DNA from: Margaritifera margaritifera | Taxonomy: Eukaryota; Mollusca; Bivalvia; Unionida; Margaritiferidae | NCBI GenBank assembly: GCA_029931535.1 | Contig: JAQPZY010001423.1 | Location: 758,501 to 822,500 of the forward strand | Length of the DNA stretch: 64,000 bases | Direction: 5' to 3' | In this document: positions 21,125 through 30,267 of the stretch, in pieces | How positions within the stretch are numbered: the first letter of the stretch is position 1 | How the letters are laid out: each line of letters starts with the position of its first letter | Notes under the pieces: model-generated | What the model was told of the DNA's origin: nothing | Database searches by the model: none | What the model saw: the letters and a program-made list of their open reading frames with translations, nothing else | Position numbers and translations under genes: made by a program

Positions 21125-21170
21125 AAATTCATGAAGTGATTCAAGAACGTTGTTTTCTACATTGTTGTTT

Positions 21171-21530
21171 TTATACGTTTCCCTTAATAGCCTTTTCAAC
21201 ACCAACACCTACTGCGCTCGATGCGGCAGCAAGACCTAATGTACCAAGGATTGGCAACAGTTTTGGCAACACAGTTGCCGCTATTACAGAAAGTGCTGGA
21301 AATGCAAATCCACCATGTCGTGCCATCGTTGTTACCTGAGCTTTAGATAAATTTATCACAAACGGTCGACCTATGTTGATCTTAATTATTTGTGTTTTTG
21401 TTAAAAAAAGGTTCACTCGTTCCGAACCTTTGTAATCAATCTTTATTGACACTCCTTTGTGATTTTTAACAGCATCAGCTAATTTTTTTATTTGTCCTTT
21501 AGACAAGTTGACTTCCTGTTCAGAATACAT
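21171..21530 (-). CDS. Polinton minor virion-type protein, unknown function
   Basis: This is an intact 119-codon ORF. It begins EVNLSKGQIKKLADAVKN, repeats the pattern as FVINLSKAQVTTMARHGG, and ends in a hydrophobic/Gly-Ala stretch (ALSVIAATVLPKLLPILGTL, then GLAAASSAVGVGVEKAI). Proteins with the LSKxQ repeat and an amphipathic tail recur beside capsid genes in Polintons. A pVI-like membrane-active role is possible but unproven. A TATCTAA-class motif precedes the ATG by 12 nt. Confidence 0.65.
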   Translation of the reverse strand: MYSEQEVNLSKGQIKKLADAVKNHKGVSIKIDYKGSERVNLFLTKTQIIKINIGRPFVINLSKAQVTTMARHGGFAFPALSVIAATVLPKLLPILGTLGLAAASSAVGVGVEKAIKGNV

Positions 21531-21542
21531 TATAAATAATCT

Positions 21543-21554
21543 TTAGATAAAAAT
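21543..21554 (-). promoter_or_regulatory. TCTAA-class motif before LSKxQ gene
   Basis: The minus strand reads TTTTTATCTAAA, with TCTAA ending 12 nt before ATG 21530. Confidence 0.55.
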
Positions 21555-21585
21555 TCGAAGAACTACATTCTTTGTGCAAATTTAT

Positions 21586-23004
21586 TTATACCTGAACGAA
21601 CATTTTACCTCTTGTTGCATCGAGCTTAATAACACGATCTGATGTTATAAACGCATATGCGAGATAACCAGCACCAGGCGCTGCATTGAGTGACCATGTA
21701 GCCTCAATATCAGCTGAAGACTGCTTAAGCCTCTCAGAATGTTTACTAAGGGCAAAATGAAATATTGGATAATTTACTCTGAATTCTTCCAATGATATCT
21801 GGCTTCCAGTGTCTGTATCCTGATATTTTTCCATTGCCTCCATAAGTGCAAAAAAAGGACGCGAAACATTTGTATCAGGTCCAGCTGTAAAGTTACAGAT
21901 AAATTCACGTTCTGGATATTGACGAGAATTTACTCTTACATGAATACGTCTAAGATTCATGTTGTCAAATTTTCTTTTGTTTATTGTTTGATTGCCACCA
22001 TCTCTGTCCGCAGATTGAAACACAATAAAGATGTGTCGTGGTAGTTCTATTGATGCTGTTGTTATTATTCGCCAAGTGTAACTCGCAGCATCTGGTATCG
22101 ATTGTTTGTAGATTCTATGTTGCTCAAAATAAACCTGACGTGTGTGAGATTCGAGTGTGTTGCTTAAAATAAGTTCTGTTGATATTGATGGTACGATTTT
22201 TGGCATCCACATTGAGAGATAATTTATGATAAATTGATGATTATCAGCAACAGCAGCATTTTTAAATATTGTGTTACTGTTGTCTGATCTTGTAAGCTCA
22301 AGAGTATGTTTTAATCCTCTGAACACTTTATTAACATCTCTGCAGAAACCAAACGTGGAACTCAGTGGTAACAACAGTGTTATTTGAGATACATTGTCAG
22401 CTAAAGCTCTACGTTTTGAAAAACCTTCGTTGTATCGTTGTTGTCTGAGATTTGTAGCTGCTTCTCGTTTTTTATAACCAATGGCGGCTGCATCATCAGC
22501 TGCAGGATTAGCTATCAGATTATTATTATCTGCGCCAGGAGCACCAGCACCTGTTCTAAACTCTGTTGATATTGGATCACCATTTGCGGCGTCCTTAAAC
22601 CAGTGCATATTTGTTGCTGTTGATCGTGAATAATCTTCAGAAAAAGATACTATGTACATTATCGTGCTCGCTATTGGCAAATGGTCACTGAAGTCCTCAA
22701 GCGTTTGGTTTCCTAACAGGTATTTTGCAGACCTGAAAATACCCCAACCGTTGTTTTGTAAAGTAACCATTGCATTAGCAGCAGGTGGAACAGGTGGAAC
22801 AGCAGTTGTAGCTATACGACCGCGCACCTCAATATAAGCCTTATGTGGCAAAAGATAAATATCCTCATCTCGTGTGTTTATTATTTGTTTATCTGTGTTA
22901 GGTTTATCACCGTCAGGTAAATATTCAATATATTCAAATTCTGTTGCAGACTCATCTATTTCCTGAGGTTCGGTAATGTTAAGATAAGTCGCTATCTACG
23001 TCAT
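21586..23004 (-). pseudogene. Double-jelly-roll major capsid protein (hexon-like), stop at codon 3
   Basis: The frame is open for more than 460 codons and matches the Polinton major capsid protein: DIYLLPHKAYIEVRGRI near the N-terminus, NNGWGIFRSAKYLLGNQ, DNVSQITLLLPLSSTFGF, then FRGLKHTLELTRSDN and SIELPRHIFIVFQS in the second jelly roll, and MNLRRIHVRVNSRQYPE. The natural ATG at 23004 lies 15 nt after a TATCTAA-class motif, but codon 3 is TAG (22996-22998). No early alternative Met precedes the conserved part. Either the copy is dead at this single site, or initiation is unconventional. The rest is well preserved. Confidence 0.9.
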
Positions 23005-23018
23005 GTTTATTGATAGGG

Positions 23019-23032
23019 TTTAGATAAAATTT
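23019..23032 (-). promoter_or_regulatory. TCTAA-class motif before major capsid gene
   Basis: The minus strand reads AAATTTTATCTAAA, with TCTAA ending 15 nt before ATG 23004. It overlaps the stop of the upstream gene at 23031. Confidence 0.6.
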
Positions 23033-23408
23033 AACCGCGTGGTAGATCTAATTTTGGCTGATTTTTTAAAATTATCTTTCTCAAAATAATTTCACCCTGA
23101 GGTGACAAAAGTTTTTTTGTTGCTTTGATCATTGCCTTCTCAGTTGCGGGTGTTGGTGCGATTTCACTTGTTTGTTCAATCGTTATTGTTGGTTGAGGTT
23201 TTCCTCTGACTTTCTCTGCAATCTTTTCCCCAACAGCGTTACCAGCTGCAGATAACGCACCAGTTGCAAATGCTTGTGCTACAGGTGTTACTTTTGTTGC
23301 AAGTGCTGGTCCATGTTGCACGATTTTTGAAAAAATATTGCTAAATATACCTCCACCAATAACTTTTTTGTATCATATTTTTCGTTTGTTCATTTTTGAT
23401 CCGGTCAT
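23031..23408 (-). pseudogene. pVI-like minor virion protein candidate, in-frame stop
   Basis: About 125 codons. The N-terminus is basic (MTGSKMNKRKI), then an in-frame TGA falls near 23373-23375. The same frame continues as YKKVIGGGIFSNIFSKIV, an Ala-rich helix (VAQAFATGALSAAGNAVGEK), a Thr/Pro linker and a basic C-terminus. A GGGIF-type amphipathic segment before an Ala-rich helix recalls adenovirus pVI and its adintovirus counterparts. Function is inferred from position beside the capsid gene. A TATCTAA-class motif precedes the ATG. Confidence 0.6.
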
Positions 23409-23420
23409 TATTGTTGATGA

Positions 23421-23433
23421 TTAGATAATTTTG
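23421..23433 (-). promoter_or_regulatory. TCTAA-class motif before pVI-like gene
   Basis: The minus strand reads AATTATCTAA, with TCTAA ending 12 nt before ATG 23408. Confidence 0.55.
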
Positions 23434-23439
23434 TAAAAA

Positions 23440-24170
23440 TTATCGTACCTGTCGTAAATGTAAATAATAAGTGACAATCTCGTTGTTGAAATCTAACTGT
23501 ACACCTGATTGATCTGTAAGATTCATTCGTATTGATGATATTTGTTCTTATTTATTTACAGGATAATATATTTTCTCACGAGGAATAATCTGCATCAGCG
23601 AACCAGGTGGTACATCAGGAGAAAACGCATAAATCGCATCACCTTTAGATCAGCTGCAGTATACGAGCCATCAGCAATTGAGCAATTGATTAATATCACA
23701 TCTGCATAACTTATTTTCACAGGATTTTCGCCATCATATTTTATTGATGCTGCTGTTTTTGAACCGTATTCTCGCCCGTGAAAACCTAATAATGATTCTA
23801 CAGAGCCTATTGATCCAAGGTCAACTAATAAATGATTTTTTAATGTGTTGTAGTTTGGTTCCAACAAGAAATCATCAGCATTACCACCATTTTCTGATAT
23901 TAAATATTTCATAATCGTGTTAATTTCGGGAACGTTGTACGCACCAGGTGGTATTTTTGGGTATACCCAAACACCAAGCACATCTTGAAACCCAAACTCA
24001 TCATTAACGTTTTGTTTAATGTTACGAATACTGTTCCACATTGTTGCTGAGATTAAACTTATCTCATATTTTTCTTTTGTGCTCAACGGTATTGGAGGAT
24101 TATATGTTACGTTAAGGTTAGCGCTGTCTTGTTTCGTTTGTGATGAATCTAAAAACAGTGTCGTTTGCAT
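23440..24170 (-). pseudogene. Penton-like minor capsid protein (single jelly roll), broken
   Basis: This is the Polinton minor capsid protein that forms the vertices. Landmarks: MQTTLFLDSSQTKQDSANLN, the strand KEKYEISLISATMWNSI, IPPGAYNVPEINTIM, SVESLLGFHGREYGS and a C-terminal FSPDVPPGSLMQIIPREKI. A one-base shift near 23645 breaks the frame, and an in-frame TAA near 23535-23540 precedes the last ~40 residues (SIRMNLTDQSGVQLDFNNEI). The coding trace ends at TAA 23440-23442. It lies between the pVI-like gene and small genes leading to the ATPase, the usual virion cluster. Confidence 0.85.
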
Positions 24171-24257
24171 TTATACAGAAGAGTTATACAAAAATGTTTT
24201 TGAAAGACTTCGTCTTTTATACAAGATCGTTATGTAAAATCTTGTATTCATATGTTG

Positions 24258-24533
24258 TTAATATATACCTGATGTTCGTAATTTATCAAGAATGTCTATA
24301 ATCTCATTATCGGTTTCTGCACCAGTGTTACCAGCCTCCTTTGCCGATATTAGCAAGAGTAAATGATCAGTCATCTCTTTTGTTGATGAAAAAATCTTAA
24401 TACCAGTACCGTATCTACCCTGTCTGTTTTTCAACGTTTCTGAAACAATTTTCGCGCATCCCAAAACATAAGAGTGATCTTCCTGAATATCTTTTGGAAT
24501 GTTTCTACAGTTTCTTTTAGAATTTCTGTTTAT
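24258..24533 (-). CDS. Hypothetical Polinton protein, start codon apparently lost
   Basis: The open frame runs about 91 codons: INRNSKRNCRNIPKDIQ, then SYVLGCAKIVSETLKNRQGR, a GTGIKIFSSTKEMTDHLLLL segment and DILDKLRTSGIY. No ATG lies upstream in frame. The first codon after the preceding gene's stop is ATA. I infer that the start has been mutated, or that a non-ATG start is used. Family and function are not recognised. Confidence 0.5.
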   Translation of the reverse strand: MNRNSKRNCRNIPKDIQEDHSYVLGCAKIVSETLKNRQGRYGTGIKIFSSTKEMTDHLLLLISAKEAGNTGAETDNEIIDILDKLRTSGIY

Positions 24534-25127
24534 TTAAGCAAGGGCTTCTTTTAACAATAGTAATTTTTTCGTGTTCATTGTTTCAATTTCAGTTTTTGAA
24601 AGTATGTCATTAATAATCGTTTTTTTTTTCCTGATTCAGATTTATCAATAATTTGTTGAAACTCATCTTCATGATTTTTAATTTCATCCCTTTCAGCATC
24701 TATTTCCTCAACAGTTTTTCCACCAGCTGCTTCATCGAGTAACTCTTCCTCCACTGGTTGCTCAGCAAAATCTATTAACGGCTCATCAATAACTGGTGGT
24801 ATTATAGCTTGTTGTTGTTGTATTTGTGGTTGTCTTTTAGGTTTTGTTTGCTGCTGCAGTTGTATGTTGTTTAGAATTATATTTTGTGCACGTTGTTGAT
24901 CTAAAATCTCTTTTTGTGTTGATTTTAACGTAGCTATTGCATCATCCTGCTTTTTATCTATTGATTCCTTAATACCAGCAAGAGGTTGTGTTAATGGTAA
25001 AAAGGCTTTTGCTCGTGTTTCTGTTAGTGCTTGTTCACCAAAATGTGCCAAAATGTGCCTCGTCAAATATTTCCTTTGCACGTTTTCTTGACGCAATTAA
25101 TTTTGTGATTGTTTCACGACGATCCAT
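24534..25127 (-). pseudogene. Gln-rich coiled-coil protein, broken by a tandem duplication
   Basis: It starts MDRRETITKLIASRKRAKEI, a pattern I associate with a Polinton gene beside the ATPase. Then come FLPLTQPLAGIKESIDKKQD, a long helical Gln-rich stretch (QRAQNIILNNIQLQQQ), an acidic region (EEELLDEAAGGKTVEEIDAE) and a Lys/Leu-rich end. A 10-bp tandem duplication (AAAATGTGCC twice, about 25043-25062) shifts the frame after ~22 codons. A second shift lies in an A run near 24621-24630. The stop is at 24534. Probably a structural or scaffold-type protein; function is unknown. Confidence 0.6.
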
Positions 25128-25138
25128 TATTGTTGATG

Positions 25139-25151
25139 ATTAGACAGAATT
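25139..25151 (-). promoter_or_regulatory. TCTAA-class motif before coiled-coil gene
   Basis: The minus strand reads AATTCTGTCTAAT, with TCTAA ending 12 nt before ATG 25127. It overlaps the ATPase stop. Confidence 0.55.
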
Positions 25152-25814
25152 TATAAATATTTGTCAATGCAACATCTAAACATTTTTTCTTTTGTTGACG
25201 CAAATCTGTCAAATAAAAGAAAATCATGTTTGTTCTTTGTTGCTTGATGGTAATATTAAGCAAATTGTTCTTTTGAAACGTCGCCACATTGTTCACGCGC
25301 TATGTTTTTAACATCTGTATTGTCCATACCAGAGAATAACACGAAACATCCTGTATTGCGTCTGATAAATCGATCAACATTATAATAACCCTTTGCCAAA
25401 AATATTGCGATACATCTTTTGTTGCGTGAGAGAGAAAAAAAAATTATTTTTGTCAATCTCCTTGTGCTCGAGAGGTATGTCATCAAATACGATTATTTTG
25501 TGTTCTTCATCATCAAGTTCTTTGACTGGTATAACATCATCAGGTTCGGTAATTATGTACGTATCTTCCTGCATGTTAAGTTTTTCTCTTAACGTGTTGT
25601 TAAATTCTGCTAACAATTGGTATTTGTCCTGTTGTGGATTTACTGTGTAGATGTAAACTTTGTTGTAGTTAAGATTATCTTTCAGGAGTAAATTTAATAA
25701 AAGATTCGTTTTACCTGAACCTGTTCTGCCGACAATGAGATAATGACAGTTCGGGAGATTGTTGTTATGATGCTGTGTTAATACGTTTTCTGTGTCAAAA
25801 TGTATAACGCTCAT
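25151..25814 (-). pseudogene. FtsK/HerA-type DNA-packaging ATPase, broken
   Basis: This is the Polinton genome-packaging ATPase. Walker A is LIVGRTGSGKTNLLLNLL and Walker B is KIIVFDDIPL, followed by an arginine-containing strand region in another frame (SRNKRCIAIFLAKGYY, then IRRNTGCFVLFSGMDNTDV). A one-base shift in the T run at about 25432-25445 and an in-frame TAA near 25256-25258 interrupt it. The tail FLLFDRFASTKEKMFRCC ends at TAA 25151. It is divergent from the fibre-like gene across a 16-bp palindrome containing the motif AATCTAAA. Confidence 0.9.
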
Positions 25815-25828
25815 GTTGTATTTTTAAC

Positions 25829-25847
25829 TTTAGATTAAATTTAATCT
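25829..25847. promoter_or_regulatory. Palindromic bidirectional promoter-like site between ATPase and fibre genes
   Basis: AGATTAAATTTAATCT (25832-25847) is a perfect 16-bp palindrome. It presents the TCTAA-class core toward the ATPase (15 nt before its ATG) and a TTTAATCT core toward the divergent fibre-like gene (ATG 25866). Confidence 0.5.
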
Positions 25848-25865
25848 GCTGAAATAAAATAAAAC

Positions 25866-27385
25866 ATGACGTATTACACAAAGTTTGGAAACTATATTGG
25901 TGGTGGTGGAACAGAAACAGTAACAACATGAACTGTTGATTTATCAAATTATGTGAAAAAATCTGGTGATAAAATGTTATTGGTTTAGAAACAACATATC
26001 CTCCGTTAAATCCTGTTGATTCACAAGCGGTAAGTTATTTGCAGGTTAAAACAATTGATGAAAGAAAGTTAGACCTGATTGGTGGTACAATGACTGGAAA
26101 CATAGATATGTCAGGTAAAAAGATAATAAATTTAGAAACATCATATCCACCCGCAAATGTTAATAATACACAAGCAGCAAGTTTTGGTCAGCTGCAAACA
26201 ATTGATTCTAAAAAATTAAACGTGAGCGGTGGTACAATGACAGGTGATTTAAACATGACAGGAAAGAAAATAATAAATTTAGAAACAACATATCCATTCC
26301 CAGGTGATAATCCTAGTCAGGCTGTTTGTCTGACGCAATTAAATTACATAAATAACACAAAGGTAACAAAAACTGGCGATACAATGACAGGTGTGTTGTA
26401 GTTTACAAGCACCGGTAAGATTACAGGATTGCCAACGTCATATCCTCCAGGTGATACTGATGCTGTAAGCTATACTCAGGTTAAGGAAGAATGTTTGTTA
26501 TACGTGCCGCGTACAGGTACAACAATGTTAGGATCGTTGAGTATGGGAGATAAGGTGTTGTACGGTTTGCAAACAATTACACCAGCTGCAGATGATTACG
26601 CAGTTAGCTACAAAGTTTTGAAAGATTACGCGTTTAGTAAATCTGGTGATGCAATAATTGGTGGTTTAAACATGGGTGTAAATAAGGTAACATCAACTAC
26701 AACTCCAACATTACCAAATGATCTGACAAATAAAGCTTATGTTGACAGCGTTTTTGTTAGAAAATCTGGTGATACAATGACAGGTGTGTTGGTGATGGGA
26801 AACAATAAGGTAACGTCAACTGCGGTACCAACTGTTGGTGAAGATTTGGCAAATAAAACTTATGTTGACAGTGTTGTGTTAGGTGGCGCAACAAAACGTG
26901 CAAAAAGCAATGTTGGATGCATACCGGTGTTGTCATCATACACAAGCAACCGCAGTGGACATATTGTTTCTGCGAGCAGTGTGTATGGTGGAGTTGCTCA
27001 TCCTTGGTTTTGTTTCGTTTGGGATCAAGCTGGATCAGATCCGACCAATGAATGGGCAACAAATGGTGTTTCAGCAAAGTTTTGGATTCAGACTGAATTT
27101 TTGAGCGCTATCTGTATTTGGAAATTTATGTTACGCGGTAGACCAAAAAATGCAGAACGTATTTACAATTGGCAGATGTGGGGTTCAAATGATAGCACGT
27201 TTGCAACAAAAAATATTTTGTACACAACGACAAACACATATTTGGGATCAACGCCAAAAGAGTTTGAGATAAGTCCGGTTCCAACAACAAAATATAAATA
27301 TTATCGTCTGCAGTGTGTTGTGGCTGAAGGACAAAATCCTGTTTTGTCAGGTTGGAAAATGTTTACTGTTGATGATCTGGTGTAA
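25866..27385 (+). pseudogene. Fibre-like protein: phage-tail-fibre repeats plus discoidin-like tip, with in-frame stops
   Basis: The start MTYYTKFGNYIGGGG is followed by about seven repeats of ~45 residues built on SGGTMTGDLNMTGKKIINLE, then a QA/DA...YVDS-type linker, as in bacteriophage tail fibres. Cores lie near 25960, 26084, 26230, 26372, 26512, 26643 and 26766. The C-terminal ~165 residues (HIVSASSVYGGVAHPWFCF ... WGSNDSTF ... YKYYRLQCV) resemble an F5/8-type (discoidin) carbohydrate-binding fold. Lesions: TGA near 25929-25931, a small deletion near 25975, and TAG at 26399-26401. Position beside the ATPase on the opposite strand, and the architecture, suggest a receptor-binding spike. 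Confidence 0.8.
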
Positions 27386-27411
27386 ATTTTGTCAAATAAT
27401 GTTAAATAACA

Positions 27412-27649
27412 ATGACAGATGAAAAACGTACTTCAGATATTGTTGATGTATGTCGTGAGTTTTATGATTTTTTTTTTTAATAAAACGATTTTTACACCAA
27501 ACGATGATAACAGAGAATTGCACGCGCTAAGGTTGAGTATTTACAATCCTGATGTAGATACGGAACAAAAAAATAATTTGTTGTCAGTAACATCGATGCG
27601 AGGAGATCAATTACGTGATGAAATAAAAAAAAGTTTGACACAATGGTAA
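27412..27649 (+). pseudogene. Hypothetical protein, frameshift in a T run
   Basis: The first part (MTDEKRTSDIVDVCREFYDF) starts at ATG 27412, downstream of a TTTTGTCAAA element resembling the TCTAA-class motif. A run of T at 27468-27478 shifts the frame. The rest (FTPNDDNRELHALRLSIYNP, then MRGDQLRDEIKKSL) ends at 27649. About 79 residues; family not recognised. Its stop overlaps the next gene's ATG (27643). Confidence 0.5.
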
Positions 27650-29130
27650 AATATTGTTCCGATCGAGCTGTAGCTGAACAGGAAAAGGTTGTAGAGAATT
27701 TGGTGCATGATATTCTTTTAGAATTTAATGATGATGTTGCGGAAATTATTAATAAATCTAACATCGTAAAGAAAAAAAATTCTAAACCTATTGATGAAAG
27801 AAGATTTAATGCAAATGCAAAATGTTTAGATGATAATATAACGGAAAAAAAATATTCTTTTGGTAAAAAAGATGAGCTCAGAAAACATTATTCAAAAAGA
27901 AAATTGTTTAGATAATTAGGTTTGGATTATAATGATGTTTAAACAATCGTAGAGGTACATGATCAACCAGATGACGCTGATGTTTTAGCGACAAGATTTT
28001 ATGTATTGTTTTCGTCGTTTTCAAAAAAGGGACAGGAGTATACTGAAAAGGAAATTTATACAGCATTGGTAGCTATTGAGAAAATTAAGGAAGATCCGAG
28101 AAGGCCTCCTGGAAAAGAGATTTTGGATGATATTGCAAAATTGATAGATATTAATCCAAATATAGCATGGGAGATGGAGACAGAATTTGCGCCAATAAAA
28201 CTTAACATTGTTAAAAATAAAGAATATTTTACAAACGTTAATGACATTAAAGATAAACCGGAATATTCGAAAATTGTTGATATAATTTCATTAAAAACAG
28301 GAATATCGTTGACTGAAATGTTTAGTAACATTAGCAATAAACTTGCTGAATTTGCAGCTACATTAACAATATACAGTCAGAGTGTTATTGTGAGTATTAA
28401 GGGAAAAATTGTGCTCAGAGCTAATGATTTTATTGAAAAAAATATTGAGGAATTAAAAAATTTGGTTAATGCAGTTGAATTTCATAACATCTCAGAGGAA
28501 TTTAATTGGCCTGAATATAAAAATAAATTATCAGACGATGAGCAAAAAAAATTTATTGAACTGATATACGATCCAAAAAATTTAAAATTTGCTAAAATTA
28601 TCACAGAGGATGCTATGGTCAAAATTAATTTCCTTACAAAATTTAAACCAAAACTTTTGGCGGCGTATTTGATAATGTTACAAAAATTGTTAAAGTTAAA
28701 CATAAATATGTCGTTAGTCAAATCAGCATCAGAATATATTGACATGTATCATGAACATGTGAGTGATCATAACACAGAATTTGATGATGTAAAATTTCCT
28801 CACGAATTTTATTACACATTCAGAAAAAGTTATACTAAACAAGAAGAGGAAGATTTAGAATCTGAAAATGCTAAAATTTATACAAAATTAGCTGAAACAT
28901 TAAGAAAAAAAAGTAAATTTAGATTTTTAATGTATCTTAGAACAGAAAAAATAAGACATAGTTATGATATACATTTGATGCTTTCCATCATTAGGGGTAA
29001 AGCAATTTTAAAATATGATTTATCTTCAGATAATAAAATATTTACAGAAGAGGAAATTGATAAAATAGATAAAGGAACTACGCTTGATGAAAAAATTTTC
29101 GGATATAATTTAAATGAAATAAAGGAATAA
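27643..29130 (+). pseudogene. Large unknown right-arm gene (~495 codons) with two in-frame stops
   Basis: Two open stretches, 27643-27915 and 28006-29130, are in the same phase, separated only by TAA at 27913-27915 and TAA at 27940-27942. The sequence between them (LGLDYNDV, then VEVHDQPDDADVLATRFYVL) has normal composition for this element, so one gene is likely. The protein is helical and rich in Lys/Glu/Ile with no motif I recognise. The C-terminal 374 codons are fully open, which argues for recent constraint. It starts 7 bp inside the preceding ORF. Confidence 0.55.
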
Positions 29131-29132
29131 TA

Positions 29133-29453
29133 ATGGAAAAAAAAAGTGTCATTGATTTTAACCACATCAGTAAAGAGTTAGCAAAGGATGAAAAGTGTGA
29201 ATTAATTGCGTATTATAATTATTATCACAAAAAAGCTTATTCCGCAAAAAGAGCTTATCGGTATTATGGAAGAATTTTGAAAGTTATTTCGTATGTGCCA
29301 ATGATTTTAACCGCAGGTGGTGTTGCGTCTGCAGGTGGTACGTTAAATCCATTTTTGTTGATTGTGTCAGGTGTTGGAATTGCATTAGACGCGTTGGTAA
29401 AAAGATTGAACCGAAATATGTTAATAAAAAGGAAGCGTGTAAATTTGCAATGA
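29133..29453 (+). CDS. Small two-TM membrane protein
   Basis: The 106-codon ORF starts 3 bp after the preceding stop. A basic/Tyr-rich helix (YYNYYHKKAYSAKRAYRYY) leads into two hydrophobic segments (ILKVISYVPMILTAGGVASA and PFLLIVSGVGIALDALV) separated by a short GGTLNP turn. A similar two-TM gene is frequent in Polintons. The layout also recalls 2TM (SLATT-like) effector domains, a loose resemblance only. The last codons overlap the next ORF (ATGA), and the two may be one protein split by a one-base shift. Confidence 0.6.
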   Translation: MEKKSVIDFNHISKELAKDEKCELIAYYNYYHKKAYSAKRAYRYYGRILKVISYVPMILTAGGVASAGGTLNPFLLIVSGVGIALDALVKRLNRNMLIKRKRVNLQ

Positions 29454-29668
29454 TAACGTATTTTAAGATATTAAATCAATTAAGGACGTATTTACGTGGA
29501 GAAAGATTTATAATGTTAGATCTAAAACAGGAGTTCAGAATAAAGGACGACATGTTGACTGACATTTTGCCGTTAAGGATTGGGCATTATGAAAAAGATT
29601 ATGAAAATGAGTACAAAGAATACAATGATTTTCCTGATTATATATCTGATGACATGAATTTTGTGTGA
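29450..29668 (+). CDS. Hypothetical protein following the membrane protein, possibly its C-terminus
   Basis: The 72-codon ORF overlaps the two-TM gene by four bases. It contains FKILNQLRTYLRGERF and MLTDILPLRIGHYEKDY, then an acidic end. In related elements I associate an RxxLRG...P...YEK block with the cytoplasmic tail of the same membrane protein. Hence either a coupled second gene or a broken single gene. Its last codons (NFV stop) form the GTGTGAA-class motif of the next gene. Confidence 0.55.
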   Translation: MITYFKILNQLRTYLRGERFIMLDLKQEFRIKDDMLTDILPLRIGHYEKDYENEYKEYNDFPDYISDDMNFV

Positions 29669-29670
29669 AT
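29659..29670 (+). promoter_or_regulatory. GTGTGAA-class motif overlapping a stop codon
   Basis: TTTTGTGTGAAT contains the TGA stop of the gene ending at 29668 and lies 14 nt before ATG 29685. Confidence 0.5.
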
Positions 29671-29684
29671 ATAAGATTATAATA

Positions 29685-30267
29685 ATGAACTTCGAAAGAG
29701 TTAGTGTTGAAGACACGGACAAAAAAAATGAAAAAGATAATTTATAATGGTGAGCAATTATGTGAAAGTTTTAACTACGAGTTATGTGGTGCAGGTTTCA
29801 AATCTGGTGGTAAACTTAAATTATCTTTGGTTAATTTTGATGAATCTGAATATTTTAATTTCATTGAAGAATTATATGTGACGTTAAATAAGATTGTTGA
29901 TAATTTATACGACCCAGTTGGAAAAGATAAATACACCAAAATCACTGTTGATAATGAGACAAGCTGCTTTATAAACGATGAACGTGTTAAGTTCAGTAAG
30001 TTTTGTAAAATGATACAACCGGGTATGTCTGGAAATGGTGATGTGAAGTTTTTTATTTGTGAATATAATGATAGGAATTATAAAATCGCAAAAGCAAGAG
30101 TATTTTACGCTTATGAGGAAGATTATGAGGAAGAGGATGATGTGTTCAAAGTTGTGATTAGTGATGTGAATGAAGAAGATGAGATATCTGACAAGGAAAT
30201 TGTGAGAAATTCAATCGTAGAAGATAATTTTGTGTACATTTTGTGTGAAATAATTGTATATGGATAA
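29685..30267 (+). pseudogene. Acidic hypothetical protein, probable frameshift near start
   Basis: The motif-defined ATG at 29685 opens a short frame (MNFERVSVEDTDKK). The long frame (KKIIYNGEQLCESFNYELC and onward, 170+ codons) is entered through the A8 run at 29720-29727, so a one-base slip there is likely. An alternative intact start is ATG 29728. The protein is very acidic near its end (YEEDYEEEDDVF). No family is recognised. Its 3' end contains the next GTGTGAA-class motif. Confidence 0.55.
30239..30250 (+). promoter_or_regulatory. GTGTGAA-class motif before coiled-coil gene
   Basis: TTTTGTGTGAAA, 9 nt before ATG 30260, inside the 3' end of the upstream coding frame. Confidence 0.5.
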
